Source: Phenylobacterium sp.
GTDB lineage: Bacteria; Pseudomonadota; Alphaproteobacteria; Caulobacterales; Caulobacteraceae
Length of the DNA: 64,000 nucleotides
Reading direction: 5' to 3'
Assembly (NCBI RefSeq): GCF_004297125.1
Contig: NZ_SCVD01000034.1
Location: forward strand, 1 to 64,000
Position numbers and translations under genes: made by a program. This document shows, one piece after another, positions 50,518-59,359 of this stretch (position 1 is its first letter; each line of letters starts with the position of its first letter). The notes under the pieces were generated by a model. It searched no databases. It was given only the letters and a program-made list of their open reading frames with translations, and was not told the DNA's origin.

Positions 50518-51309
50518 TCAGTGCAGGGTCTTGTCGATGACCGTGGGCTTCTTGCGCCTGGCCAGCATGTTCAGTGTCTCGACGCCGGCGGAGAAGGCCA
50601 TGGCGGCGTAGATGTAGCCCTTCGGCACGTGGACGCCGAAGCCGTCGGCGATCAGCACCGCCCCGATCATCAGCAGGAAGCCCAGGGCCAGCATCACCAC
50701 GGTCGGGTTGCGGTTGATGAAGTTGGCCAGCGGATCGGCGGCCAGCAGCATCACGCCCACGGTGACCACGACGGCCGTGATCATGATCGCCAGGTGATCG
50801 GTCATGCCTACGGCGGTCAGGATCGAGTCGATCGAGAACACCAGGTCCAGCAGGATGATCTGGAAGATCGCGGCGCCCGCGTTGGTGATCACCTTGCCCT
50901 TGGTGTCCATGACGCCGTGGCCGTCGCTGGGCTCCATCTTCTCGTGGATCTCGGTGGTGGCCTTCCAGACCAGGAACAGGCCGCCGGCGATCAGGATCAG
51001 GTCGCGCCACGAGAACGCCAGTTCGAAGAGCGGTTCGCCATGCTCGCCGATCGGGCCCTGCCAGGGCAGGGCGAACACCGGCTGGGTCAGGCCGACGATG
51101 AAGGCCAGGGTCGAGAGCAGCGCCAGCCGCATCACCAGCGCCAGCGCGATGCCGATGCGCCGCGTCCGCGCCCGCTGGTGTTCGGGCAGCTTGTTCGAGA
51201 GGATCGAGATGAAGATCAGGTTGTCGATGCCGAGCACCACCTCCATCACGATCAAGGTGACGAGCGCGGCCCAGGCGGCGGGGTCGCTGACAAGCGCGGC
51301 GATATCCAT
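50518..51309 (-). CDS. TerC-family integral membrane protein
   Basis: 263 aa with about seven membrane helices. Family motifs with acidic residues in the membrane are seen: EVVLGIDNLIFISIL and DLVFSIDSILTAVGM. TerC proteins are linked to metal (manganese/calcium) export and metalation of secreted enzymes. ATG 51309 with GGAGGG 5 nt upstream is preferred to TTG 51312. Converges with the ABC ATPase gene. Confidence 0.93.
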   Translation of the reverse strand: MDIAALVSDPAAWAALVTLIVMEVVLGIDNLIFISILSNKLPEHQRARTRRIGIALALVMRLALLSTLAFIVGLTQPVFALPWQGPIGEHGEPLFELAFSWRDLILIAGGLFLVWKATTEIHEKMEPSDGHGVMDTKGKVITNAGAAIFQIILLDLVFSIDSILTAVGMTDHLAIMITAVVVTVGVMLLAADPLANFINRNPTVVMLALGFLLMIGAVLIADGFGVHVPKGYIYAAMAFSAGVETLNMLARRKKPTVIDKTLH

Positions 51310-51810
51310 CAATCCCTCCGGCGAATTCCGTACGTGTATCTAGTCGGCGCGTACGCGTATGGCCAGGGTGCGGCGCGATTTTCTGCAGCGCCGGTTTTTT
51401 GTGCATAACGCCGGTGCTCACGGGCTCGTGAACGGGGGATTTCTCCTCTTAGGCGAGTCTTGGGAGACGTCGCCGCCGCGGCGCCGAGCTCTTGTTTCGG
51501 CTTGTTACGAGAGTGTGAGTGGAAGACTAGAAAAAATTACAGACCGTTAACGAGGGGTTCGAATTCAAGTTAACCGCAGCTCAAATACGAGATGTTCCGC
51601 AAGCGTGCCGCAATAGTTTTCTTCAATCCGGATTTTTCACTGGGTTACTTCTGAGTTTCACTGGCGAACTCGACCATACGTTCGGCCTCATGCCTGAGTC
51701 GAGCTGTGGATAAACCGCCCGCGACAACCCGCCACGCGGCGTAAACCCTCTTTTCACTCAAGGCGGATACGGTTACCCCTTCACTCGTAGTGTCGGGGAG
51801 TACACCGAAG
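51310..51810. other. Gene-free interval terC / CHAP protein
   Basis: 501 bp, visibly richer in A/T than the surroundings around 51,490-51,700. It must contain the promoters of terC (minus) and of the CHAP gene (plus). I looked for a yybP-ykoY manganese riboswitch before terC and could not recognise one. Confidence 0.4.
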
Positions 51811-52485
51811 ATGCTCAAACGGACGCGGGCCCTCCTGGGTTCCCTGGCCGCCGCGGCCTTCGTCGCCTTCACGCCCGCTGGGGCGGTCGCCGACACCTAT
51901 TGGCAGTGCGTGCCGTTCGCGCGCCTGATTTCCGGCATCCAGATCTTCGGCGACGCCTGGACCTGGTGGAACCAGGCGGCGGGCAAGTACGAGACCGGAT
52001 TCCAGCCGCGCGCGGGCGCGGTCCTCTGTTTCAAGCCCACGGCGCGCATGCGCCTCGGCCACGTGGCCGTGGTCAGCCAGGTGCTGACCGATCGCGTCGT
52101 CCAGATCACCCATGCCAACTGGAGCCCGATCGAGGGTTCGCGCGGCAAGGTGGAGAAGGACGTCACGGTCATCGACGTTTCACCCTCCGGCGACTGGAGC
52201 CAGGTGAAGGTCTGGTACGACCCGAACCGCGACCTCGGCGGCTCGACCTATTCCACGCACGGTTTCATCTATCCGGATATGAGCGCCCGGGTGATGGCGG
52301 CGTCGGGCATGTCCAAGGTCCAGAACGGCGCCATCGCCGTGGCCCAGTCGGCCGCATCGCAGATGGCCGGCGCCGTCCGTCCCGGCCAGGGCGCGCTCAG
52401 CGTGCTGAGCCAGGCCGCGGACTCGACGGACCGCATCGCGGCCCTGATCGCGGCAGCCACCGGCGGCGGCGACACCAACAAGTAG
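51811..52485 (+). CDS. Secreted CHAP-domain amidase
   Basis: 224 aa. Signal peptide to about residue 28 (AVADTYW). The CHAP domain has the catalytic Cys33 (YWQCVPFAR), His84 (RLGHVAVVSQV) and an Asn/His-containing strand (QITHANWSP). CHAP enzymes cut peptidoglycan peptides. The last 70 residues are an Ala-rich helical tail. ATG 51811 with GGGAG upstream fits better than GTG 51790. Confidence 0.88.
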   Translation: MLKRTRALLGSLAAAAFVAFTPAGAVADTYWQCVPFARLISGIQIFGDAWTWWNQAAGKYETGFQPRAGAVLCFKPTARMRLGHVAVVSQVLTDRVVQITHANWSPIEGSRGKVEKDVTVIDVSPSGDWSQVKVWYDPNRDLGGSTYSTHGFIYPDMSARVMAASGMSKVQNGAIAVAQSAASQMAGAVRPGQGALSVLSQAADSTDRIAALIAAATGGGDTNK

Positions 52486-52545
52486 TCCAGCGCGGTTGAC
52501 GCTGCTCCCGACGCACCCCCACAAGGTGCGGGCGGAGGCGCGGCC

Positions 52546-53499
52546 ATGCTCAATGTCCTTCGGCGCGGGCAGCGCGCCGCCCAGGTGGAACAGGTGGGCG
52601 AGGCCTGGCGGCCCGGCCCCGACGTGCTCTGGATCGACCTCCTGAAGCCGACGCGTGACGAAGAGCTGGCCGTCGAGGCCGCGCTCGGCCTGCAACTGCC
52701 CACGGTCGAGGAGATGCAGGCCCTAGAGCCCTCCAGCCGCCTCTATCAGGAATCCGGCGGCACCTTCATGACCGCCACCCTGCTGGCCCGCAGCCACGAG
52801 GATGCGCCGTTCGCCACGCCGGTGACCTTCGTCCTGGCCAAGGGCCTGCTGGTCACCCTGCGCTACGAGCCCCTGCGCGCCTTCAGCGTCTTCTCCGAGC
52901 GCGCGCCGGAAGGCGACCTTCGGAGCGGGTCCGCCGCCCTCCTGGGCCTGCTGGACGCCGTCGTCGAACGCCTGGCCAAGACCCTCGAGGACATGGGCGA
53001 CAAGGTGGAGCAGGCCTCCGGCGCCATCTTCAAGCGGCCGCAAGGGGGCAACTTCAGGCCGCTGCTGACGGATCTGTCGCAGGCCCAGTCGGTGACCTCG
53101 CTCACGCGCAACAGCCTGGCCAGCCTGGCCCGCGCCCTGGGCTACGCCAGCCTGGCGGCCGAGATCTCGAGCGATCCCGAGTGCCGGGCGCACCTGGAGA
53201 CCCTGCAGCGCGACGTCCAGTCCCTGACCGAGCACGCCGGCTACCAGTCGTCGCACATCGCCTTCCTGCTGGACGCGGCGCTGGGGCTAATCAACATCGA
53301 GCAGAACGGCATCATCAAGTTCTTCTCGGTGGTGGCGGTGGTGTTCATGCCCCCCACCCTGATCGCCTCGATCTACGGGATGAATTTCGACGTGCTGCCA
53401 GAGCTGCACTGGCGGGGCGGCTACCCCATGGCGCTGCTCGCCATGCTGATCGCCGCGGCGCTTCCGGTGCTGTGGTTCAAGAGGCGCGGGTGGCTTTGA
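52546..53499 (+). CDS. corA: CorA-family divalent cation transporter
   Basis: 317 aa. Long helical cytoplasmic part, then two C-terminal membrane helices with the signature Gly-Met-Asn (IYGMNFDVLPEL) between them. Mg2+ (or Co2+/Ni2+) channel. ATG 52546. Stands alone between the CHAP and pentapeptide genes. Confidence 0.94.
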   Translation: MLNVLRRGQRAAQVEQVGEAWRPGPDVLWIDLLKPTRDEELAVEAALGLQLPTVEEMQALEPSSRLYQESGGTFMTATLLARSHEDAPFATPVTFVLAKGLLVTLRYEPLRAFSVFSERAPEGDLRSGSAALLGLLDAVVERLAKTLEDMGDKVEQASGAIFKRPQGGNFRPLLTDLSQAQSVTSLTRNSLASLARALGYASLAAEISSDPECRAHLETLQRDVQSLTEHAGYQSSHIAFLLDAALGLINIEQNGIIKFFSVVAVVFMPPTLIASIYGMNFDVLPELHWRGGYPMALLAMLIAAALPVLWFKRRGWL

Positions 53500-53594
53500 A
53501 GCCTCGCCACTGAAAGTTGCGTTCAAAGTTCGCTTAAGGCTGTCGCGCAACTCATCCTTAAAGACGTTTGCGCCATGGTGAACGCGAAGGCCTC

Positions 53595-54809
53595 ATGTCC
53601 ACCTTACCGCAACAGCATCATACGGCGCTCGACGCCCAAGCGCTCCGCGAGGCGCTCGACGCCCACCAGCGCTACCTGGCGGGCCGTGCGGGCGGTCGAC
53701 GGCTGAACCTCACCTATGCCGACCTGGCCAACTGCAGCCTCGAAGGCGTCGACCTGCGCGACGCCGACCTGACCGGCGCGAAGCTGTCGGGCGCGACCCT
53801 GGCGCGGGCCAACCTCAGCCGCGCGATCCTGTTCGGCGCCGACCTGCGCGAAGCCGACATGCGGCACGTGAACCTGAAGCGGGCCGACCTGCGCGGCGCC
53901 TGCATGCGGGGCGCCAACCTGGCGGGCGCGGAGCTGGCCGGGTGCGACCTGCGCGAGGGCCGCATCGCGCTGCAGGACAAGCTGGACGGCTTCCGGATCC
54001 TGCGCCACGAGCACCGGCCGGGCGAGCTGAACTACGCGGTGCTGGCGGGCGCGAACCTGGCGGGCGCCCAGATGAGCGGCGCCGTGGCGATGACCAGCGA
54101 CTTCACGGACGCCAATCTGTCCGGCGCGACCCTGACCGGCGCGAAGCTGATGCGCGCGGTGCTGGACGGGGCCGACCTGTCGGGCGCCGACCTGGGCGGG
54201 GCCGACCTCACCGGTTGCTCGATGAAGCGCGCCGTCCTGACCAATGTGAATCTGAGCCAGGCGCGGCTGGACGACGCCGACCTGACCGACGTGCTGCGCG
54301 CGCCGCCGCCGATCTTCTACATCGACGACAAGTCGCTGGGCGAGGTGATGGCCGAGCACGAGCAGTTCTGCGACAGCGCCGGCCGCAAGGGCCAGGTGCT
54401 GAAGATGTCCGAGGTGGACTTCCGGCCGATGAAGTCACTGAAGAAGCGGCGGCTGTCGGGCCTCTCGGCGCCCCGGTCGATCTTCTTCGGCATGGACCTG
54501 GAGGGCTGCCAGCTGCAGGGCGCGGACCTGTCGGGCTGCGATTTCCGCGGGACCAACCTGCGCGAGGCCGACCTGCGGGGCGCGCGTTTCACCGGCGCCC
54601 AGCTCGCCCGGGCGGACATGCGCGGCGCCAAGATGGGGCCGCTGGCCATCGGCGACGACCGCTTCGTGCGCACCGACTTCACTCGCGCCTCGTTGCGCGG
54701 GGCCGACCTGCGCGGGGCCCACGCGCCGCGCGCGCGCTTCCTCGAGGCCGAGATGGACGGCGCCCGCATCGCCGGCTGCGACCTCACCGGCGCCGAGCTG
54801 GAAGTGTAG
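53595..54809 (+). CDS. Pentapeptide-repeat protein
   Basis: 404 aa. Most of the chain consists of A(D/N)LxG-type pentapeptides, which would form right-handed quadrilateral helices: about residues 38-125, 150-235 and 295-402. They are interrupted by a short segment (126-149) and a longer non-repeat insert (236-294, IFYIDDKSLGEVMAEHEQ...). ATG 53595 with GAAGG 6 nt upstream. Some family members protect gyrase; there is no direct evidence for this here. Confidence 0.92.
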   Translation: MSTLPQQHHTALDAQALREALDAHQRYLAGRAGGRRLNLTYADLANCSLEGVDLRDADLTGAKLSGATLARANLSRAILFGADLREADMRHVNLKRADLRGACMRGANLAGAELAGCDLREGRIALQDKLDGFRILRHEHRPGELNYAVLAGANLAGAQMSGAVAMTSDFTDANLSGATLTGAKLMRAVLDGADLSGADLGGADLTGCSMKRAVLTNVNLSQARLDDADLTDVLRAPPPIFYIDDKSLGEVMAEHEQFCDSAGRKGQVLKMSEVDFRPMKSLKKRRLSGLSAPRSIFFGMDLEGCQLQGADLSGCDFRGTNLREADLRGARFTGAQLARADMRGAKMGPLAIGDDRFVRTDFTRASLRGADLRGAHAPRARFLEAEMDGARIAGCDLTGAELEV

Positions 54810-54848
54810 CAATCTCTGCCGGAAGAGCCCGCCGCAGGCAGGTTAAAG

Positions 54849-54956
54849 ATCACCGCCAAGACGCCAAGACGCCAAGACGCCAAGTTCGCCAAGGCACCTC
54901 GGCCGCCGAGGCCCCTTGGCGTCCGTGGCCCCTTGGCGGTGGTCTTGTGGCGCTGG
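54849..54956. repeat. Intergenic hairpin with GCCAAGAC direct repeats
   Basis: ACGCCAAG occurs in three consecutive 8-bp copies after ACCGCCAAG, and the complementary words CTTGGCGT and CTTGGCGGT follow, so the whole can fold into one long arm. It fills the gap between two converging genes (ends 54,809 and 54,965) and may end both transcripts. Similar repeats between genes are common in many bacteria. Confidence 0.7.
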
Positions 54957-54964
54957 CGCGCCCC

Positions 54965-55840
54965 TCACATCCCCTTGCGGAGCGGGGCCAGGTCGGGGAA
55001 GTCGCCGGGGCGCTTCTCGGCCTTGGCCTTGAAGGCTTCGGCCATATGGGGGCCTGAGAACATCGCGGTCTGCCAGACGGCGATGTAGTCCAGGCCGTCC
55101 TTGATGGTGTGGTCGCGGGCGTAGTTGATCATCACCTTCGAGCCGGTGACGGCCAGCGGCGCCTTGCCGGCGATCTCGCGGGCCGTGGCCAGGGCGTGGT
55201 CGACGACCTGCTCGTGGGTGTCGAGCACCTCGTTGACCAGGCCGATCTCGCGGGCGCGGTGCGCGGGTAGGCGGCGTCCCGTATAGGCCAGCTCGCGCAC
55301 CCAGCCCTCCGGGATCAGCTTGCACAGCCGTGGGAAGGTGCCGACGTCGGCGGTCATGCCGATGTTGATCTCCTGGATCACGAAGAAGGCGTCGGCCGTG
55401 CAGTAGCGGATGTCGCAGGCGCTGGTCATGTCCACCGCCCCGCCGACGCAGCCGCCCTGGATCGCGGCGATCACCGGCATCCGCGCCTCGTCCAGGCAGG
55501 AGAAGGCGTCCTGGAGCTGCTTGACGTGATAGCGCATGGCCTCGGCGTTGACGTGGCGGTCCTGCGAGGCCGGCGCCGAGGTGGAGCCGCCGCCCTGGAA
55601 CACGGCCAGGTCCATGCCCGCGCAGAAGTGCTTGCCGGTGGACGAGATCACGATGCAACGGGCCCGCGCATTCTCGTCGATGTCGCGGACGATCTGCGGC
55701 AGCTCGTTCCAGAAGTCGCGGACCATGGTGTTCATGGCCTCGGGGCGCTTCAGCTTGATGTGGGCGACATGGTCCTGGATCGAGACGTCGAAACAGGTCC
55801 AGTCGGTGGTGGTGATGTCGATGGCGGCCGGCGCGTTCAT
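54965..55840 (-). CDS. Enoyl-CoA hydratase/isomerase (crotonase) family
   Basis: 291 aa. The crotonase fold has both oxyanion-hole segments: STGKHFCAGMDLAVFQ and IQGGCVGGAVDMTSACDIRY. Residues further on (INIGMTADVGTFPRL) are of the delta3,5-delta2,4-dienoyl-CoA isomerase type, so an isomerase in unsaturated fatty acid degradation is possible. ATG 55840 with GGGAGG upstream. A longer frame to 56,008 has no good start. Confidence 0.9.
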   Translation of the reverse strand: MNAPAAIDITTTDWTCFDVSIQDHVAHIKLKRPEAMNTMVRDFWNELPQIVRDIDENARARCIVISSTGKHFCAGMDLAVFQGGGSTSAPASQDRHVNAEAMRYHVKQLQDAFSCLDEARMPVIAAIQGGCVGGAVDMTSACDIRYCTADAFFVIQEINIGMTADVGTFPRLCKLIPEGWVRELAYTGRRLPAHRAREIGLVNEVLDTHEQVVDHALATAREIAGKAPLAVTGSKVMINYARDHTIKDGLDYIAVWQTAMFSGPHMAEAFKAKAEKRPGDFPDLAPLRKGM

Positions 55841-55960
55841 GGCGTCCTCCCTGGCTTTGGGGGGATCATCGCGCCAGGACGTCGGGGAAGGCCAGACCAT
55901 TCGGCGCTCAGGTTGGTTCGATCCCGGCACGACGAATGGTCTATTTTTCCAAGCAAAGGT

Positions 55961-56002
55961 CCTGAGCAATCGGCTGTTCAAGTGAACCGCCGATTGCTCA
56001 GG
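55961..56002 (-). terminator. Large perfect hairpin after the DUF488 gene
   Basis: CCTGAGCAATCGGC (55961-55974) and GCCGATTGCTCAGG (55989-56002) are a perfect 14-bp inverted repeat; inside it GTTCA pairs with TGAAC around AG. It lies 9 bp after the stop of the DUF488 gene (minus strand) and probably ends that transcript. Confidence 0.65.
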
Positions 56003-56010
56003 GGGCAAGT

Positions 56011-56478
56011 TTACAGTGTAGACGGTTCCAGGTTCTCGACCCGGAAGTCGGCGGCCTCCTGCATCCGTTCGACGACGATGGAGCGGTGGCAGCCGCGGTG
56101 GTCGGCCTCGTAGCAGAGCAGGGCGGCTTTCCGGGTCTTGGCGATCTCGATGGCCTTGGCGAGCTGAAGCTGGGCCTCGGGCTCGGCCAGATGGGCCTCG
56201 AAGATCTCGCGCATCTCGGCGGTCCGGCCTTTGCGCGCCGCCATGCGGCCTTCCTTGGGCGTGCCCAGCGCCCGCAGGTGGATGTACTCGATGCCGGCGT
56301 CCTCGAGGCTGGACGACAGCAGGCCCTTGGAGAAGCCGGCGCGGCGCGAGGCGGCGACGGCCCGCACGTCGATCAGGACTTCGACGCCGGCGGCCTTCAA
56401 GGCGTCAATGACCTTGGCCTGGGGCGCGGATTCGTAGCCGATAGTCGCCAATGGAAAGCTCTCGGGCGGGGTCGGCAT
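56011..56478 (-). CDS. DUF488 family protein
   Basis: 155 aa. DUF488 features: TIGYESAPQAKVIDALKAAGVEVLIDVRAVAASRRAGF at the start and ALLCYEADHRGCHRSIVVERM with the Cys-His-Arg motif near the end. Function unknown. ATG 56478 overlaps the stop of the TetR gene (TGATG), so both form one operon. The longer frame to 57,138 belongs to other genes. Confidence 0.92.
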   Translation of the reverse strand: MPTPPESFPLATIGYESAPQAKVIDALKAAGVEVLIDVRAVAASRRAGFSKGLLSSSLEDAGIEYIHLRALGTPKEGRMAARKGRTAEMREIFEAHLAEPEAQLQLAKAIEIAKTRKAALLCYEADHRGCHRSIVVERMQEAADFRVENLEPSTL

Positions 56479-57089
56479 CAGGCCTCCTTGGCGTGGCCCT
56501 CTTTGGTATGGGCTTCGATCAACGCCTCGGCGGCCCCTCGGGCTGCAGCCGCCGGACCGTCCTTTCCGAACAGCTGGCTGGAGACATAGACGCCCTCGAT
56601 CAGCAGGAGCAGCGAGTCGGCCAGCTTCTTCGGCTTGCGGGCGTCCATCGCCTTGGTCATCTCCCGCAGTCGCTCGCGCAGGCCCTGCTTGTGCTCCACC
56701 GAGACCAGCCGGCCGGGGTGGTCGGCGGCGGGATATTCCACCGCGGCGTTGGTGAGCGCGCAGCCGCGGTAGCCCGGCCGGGTAGCCCGCTCGCCCAGGG
56801 CGTCGAAGAAGGCCAGGATCTGCGCCTTGGGATCGTCCGGATGGCCCTGCACGGCCTCCTCGAAATAGGCCCAGAAGCCGTCGCCCTGCGCCTCGAGGTA
56901 GGCGGCGATCAGGTGGTCCTTGGAGGGAAAGGCGCGATAGAGCGTCGGTTTGGTGGCGCCAGCGCGGGAGACGATCTCGTCCACGCCGACGGCGCGGGTG
57001 CCCTCGCGGTAGAACAGTTCGTTCGCCGTCGTCAGGATGCGTTCCGAGGCCTTGGGCGCCTTGGGCAGGTCTTTGGGGGGGTGGGTCAT
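56478..57089 (-). CDS. TetR-family regulator of the divergent MFS gene
   Basis: 203 aa. N-terminal HTH (about 17-60): ERILTTANELFYREGTRAVGVDEIVSRAGATKPTLYRAF. The C-terminal part has a Cys-containing segment GYRGCALTNAAVEYP typical of one TetR subgroup. ATG 57089. It is divergent from the MFS transporter with paired inverted repeats between, the usual arrangement for drug-efflux control. Confidence 0.92.
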   Translation of the reverse strand: MTHPPKDLPKAPKASERILTTANELFYREGTRAVGVDEIVSRAGATKPTLYRAFPSKDHLIAAYLEAQGDGFWAYFEEAVQGHPDDPKAQILAFFDALGERATRPGYRGCALTNAAVEYPAADHPGRLVSVEHKQGLRERLREMTKAMDARKPKKLADSLLLLIEGVYVSSQLFGKDGPAAAARGAAEALIEAHTKEGHAKEA

Positions 57090-57111
57090 GGCGAGCCTTG
57101 ACAATGTTACA

Positions 57112-57155
57112 GACCGGTACGTATGGAAATGGAGGCAAGAATTTCCGTACCGGTC
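57112..57155. promoter_or_regulatory. Inverted-repeat operator between tetR and MFS genes
   Basis: GACCGGTACG (57112-57121) is repeated in inverted form as CGTACCGGTC (57146-57155), 24 bp apart. Both halves contain the palindromic ACCGGT. The pair lies between the two divergent genes and is a good candidate for TetR binding. It also argues that the MFS gene starts downstream, at 57162. Confidence 0.7.
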
Positions 57156-57161
57156 AGTCAC

Positions 57162-58448
57162 ATGAGCATAGCACAGAGGCGGCCCTTCGGCCAGAACTAC
57201 GCCTGGGTGGTGGCCGCGGTCACTTTCCTGAGCCTGCTGGCCGCCGCCGGCCTGCGCTCGGCGCCGGGCGTGCTGCTGACGCCGCTGCACCAGGCCTTCG
57301 GCTGGGAGCGGGGGCAGCTTTCGGCCGCCGCGGCCATCGGCATCTTCCTGTACGGCCTGGTCGGCCCGTTCGCCGCGGCCCTGATGCAGACGCTGGGCGT
57401 GAAGCGCACGCTGCTCGGAGGTTTGGTGCTGATGAGCGTCTCCACGGCGCTCAGCCTCTTCATGACGGCGCCCTGGCACTATGTCCTCACCTGGGGCGTG
57501 CTGTCCGGCTTCGGCAGCGGCGCGGTGGCGCTGGCCATGGGGGCGACGGTCGTGAACCGCTGGTTCGTGGCCCGGCGCGGGCTGGTCATGGGCCTGCTCA
57601 GCGCCTCGACCGCCACGGGCTCGCTGATCTTCCTGCCCGGCATGGCGGCCCTGGCCGAGACCGGCGGCTGGCGGCCGGTGGTGATCGCCGTGTCGGTGGT
57701 CGCCGCCCTGCTGGTTCCGCTGGTCTTCTTCCTGCTGCCGGAACGGCCGTCCGACATCGGACAGCCCGCCTATGGCGCGACCGAGGTCGAGCCCCCGCCG
57801 CCGTCGGGCCGGGCCCGCGACGCCGTGGCCCTGGCGCTGTCGGTGCTGGTGAAGGCGGGCCGCAACCCGGCCTTCTGGCTGCTGTTCGCCACCTTCTTCG
57901 TCTGCGGGTTCACCACCAACGGCCTGGTGGGCACGCACCTGATCTCGTTCTGCGGCGACAAGGGCCTGCTGCTGGTCCAGGCCGGCGCGCTGCTGGCGGC
58001 CATGGGCGCGTTCGACATCGTCGGCACCACCGCCTCCGGCTGGCTTACCGACCGCTACGACCCTCGCAAGCTGCTGTTCATCTACTACGCCCTGCGCGGC
58101 CTCTCGCTGATGGCGCTGCCGTTCCTCAGCTTCGACGTGGTCAGCCTGTCGATCTTCGCGGTGTTCTACGGCCTGGACTGGCTGGCCACGGTGCCGCCGA
58201 CCGTCCGCCTCGCCACCGAGAACTTCGGCGAGCGGGAGGGGCCCATCGTGTTCGGCTGGGTCGCCTTCGGCCATCAGGTGGGCGCGGCGACCGCGGCCTT
58301 CGGGGCGGGCGTGCTGCGCGACATCCAGGGCAATTACCTGGGGGCCTTCGTGATCGCCGGCTGCCTGGGGATCGTCGCGGCCTGCGCCGCCCTGATGATC
58401 CGGCGCGAGGGCGACGGGCCCGCCGCGACGCCGGTTCCCGCGGGATGA
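57162..58448 (+). CDS. Major facilitator superfamily transporter
   Basis: 428 aa with twelve likely membrane helices. It is of the MFS_1/monocarboxylate-like type: RRPFGQNYAWVVAAVTFLSLL in helix 1 and GFTTNGLVGTHLI in helix 7. ATG 57162 is chosen because the alternative ATG 57123 would place the operator inside the gene. Controlled most likely by the divergent TetR gene; substrate unknown. Confidence 0.9.
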   Translation: MSIAQRRPFGQNYAWVVAAVTFLSLLAAAGLRSAPGVLLTPLHQAFGWERGQLSAAAAIGIFLYGLVGPFAAALMQTLGVKRTLLGGLVLMSVSTALSLFMTAPWHYVLTWGVLSGFGSGAVALAMGATVVNRWFVARRGLVMGLLSASTATGSLIFLPGMAALAETGGWRPVVIAVSVVAALLVPLVFFLLPERPSDIGQPAYGATEVEPPPPSGRARDAVALALSVLVKAGRNPAFWLLFATFFVCGFTTNGLVGTHLISFCGDKGLLLVQAGALLAAMGAFDIVGTTASGWLTDRYDPRKLLFIYYALRGLSLMALPFLSFDVVSLSIFAVFYGLDWLATVPPTVRLATENFGEREGPIVFGWVAFGHQVGAATAAFGAGVLRDIQGNYLGAFVIAGCLGIVAACAALMIRREGDGPAATPVPAG

Positions 58449-58486
58449 GCTTTCCTGTCGCCGCGTCACCGCGATAGGAAGCGTCC

Positions 58487-59359
58487 ATGAACGCGATGGT
58501 CGAATTCGAGCCGCGGGCGCGGCGGGTGGCGCTGCCCGCGCGGGGCGGCGAGATGGCGGTGCTGGACTTCGGTCCCGCCGACCGGCCCGTGGACATCGTC
58601 TTCTCCCACGCCAACGGCTTCAACGCCCGCACCTACCGCACCATCCTGGCGCCGCTGGGGGGCTCGCTGCGGATCCTGGCGGTCGACATGCGTGGCCACG
58701 GCGCCTCCAGCCTGCCCACGGTGATCGAGGGCCGCGACGGCTGGACCGAGTTCCGCGAGGACCTGCTGGCCCTGCTGGCCGCGGAGACGAGCGGCCCGGT
58801 CGTGCTGGCGGGCCACTCGATGGGCGGCACGTCCAGCCTGCTGGCCGCCGCCGCCCGGCCCGAGCGGGTGAAGGCCCTGGCCCTGTTCGACCCGGTGATC
58901 TTCGGGCTGGGCATGCCCCACGCCGGCATGACCGACAATCCGCTGGCCGACGGCGCGCTGCGGCGGCGGGCCGTGTTCCCGAGCAAGGCGGCCGCGCTCG
59001 AAGCCTATACGGGCCGGGGCGCCTTCCGCACCTGGAGCCCGGCGCAGCTCGCCGACTATGTCGAGGCCGGGTTCCGCGACACCGCCGACGGCCAGGTGAC
59101 GCTGACCTGCGCGCCCGCCTGGGAGTCGTCCAACTTCCGCACCCACAACTACGATCCCTGGGCCGCCTTCCGCGCGACGCGCTGCCCGATCCGCATCCTG
59201 CGGGCGGAGAACGGCTCGACGGCGCGGCTGGACGGCGGCCAGGCCGAGCTCGAGGCGACCGGCCGCTTCCGCATCGAGGTGGTTCCCGGCACGAGCCATT
59301 TCCTGCCGATGGAACGCCCGGACCTGGTGCGCGAGGCGCTGCTGGACGTCGCGGCCTAA
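58487..59359 (+). CDS. Alpha/beta hydrolase
   Basis: 290 aa. Alpha/beta-hydrolase core with the nucleophile elbow GHSMGG (about 108-113), an oxyanion region FSHANGFNARTY, and C-terminal His in GTSHFLPMERP. Substrate unknown. It follows the MFS gene by 38 bp in the same direction, and its 3' end overlaps the converging thioesterase gene by 4 bp. Confidence 0.93.
   Translation: MNAMVEFEPRARRVALPARGGEMAVLDFGPADRPVDIVFSHANGFNARTYRTILAPLGGSLRILAVDMRGHGASSLPTVIEGRDGWTEFREDLLALLAAETSGPVVLAGHSMGGTSSLLAAAARPERVKALALFDPVIFGLGMPHAGMTDNPLADGALRRRAVFPSKAAALEAYTGRGAFRTWSPAQLADYVEAGFRDTADGQVTLTCAPAWESSNFRTHNYDPWAAFRATRCPIRILRAENGSTARLDGGQAELEATGRFRIEVVPGTSHFLPMERPDLVREALLDVAA

Noticed and set aside
51310..51600. 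yybP-ykoY manganese riboswitch before terC
   Set aside because: I could not find the conserved core of this riboswitch; a covariance-model search would decide.
56478..58469. 663-aa frame upstream of the TetR gene at 57,089
   Set aside because: Sequence before the TetR start is Gln/Arg/His-rich antisense of the MFS gene, and the operator repeats lie within it.
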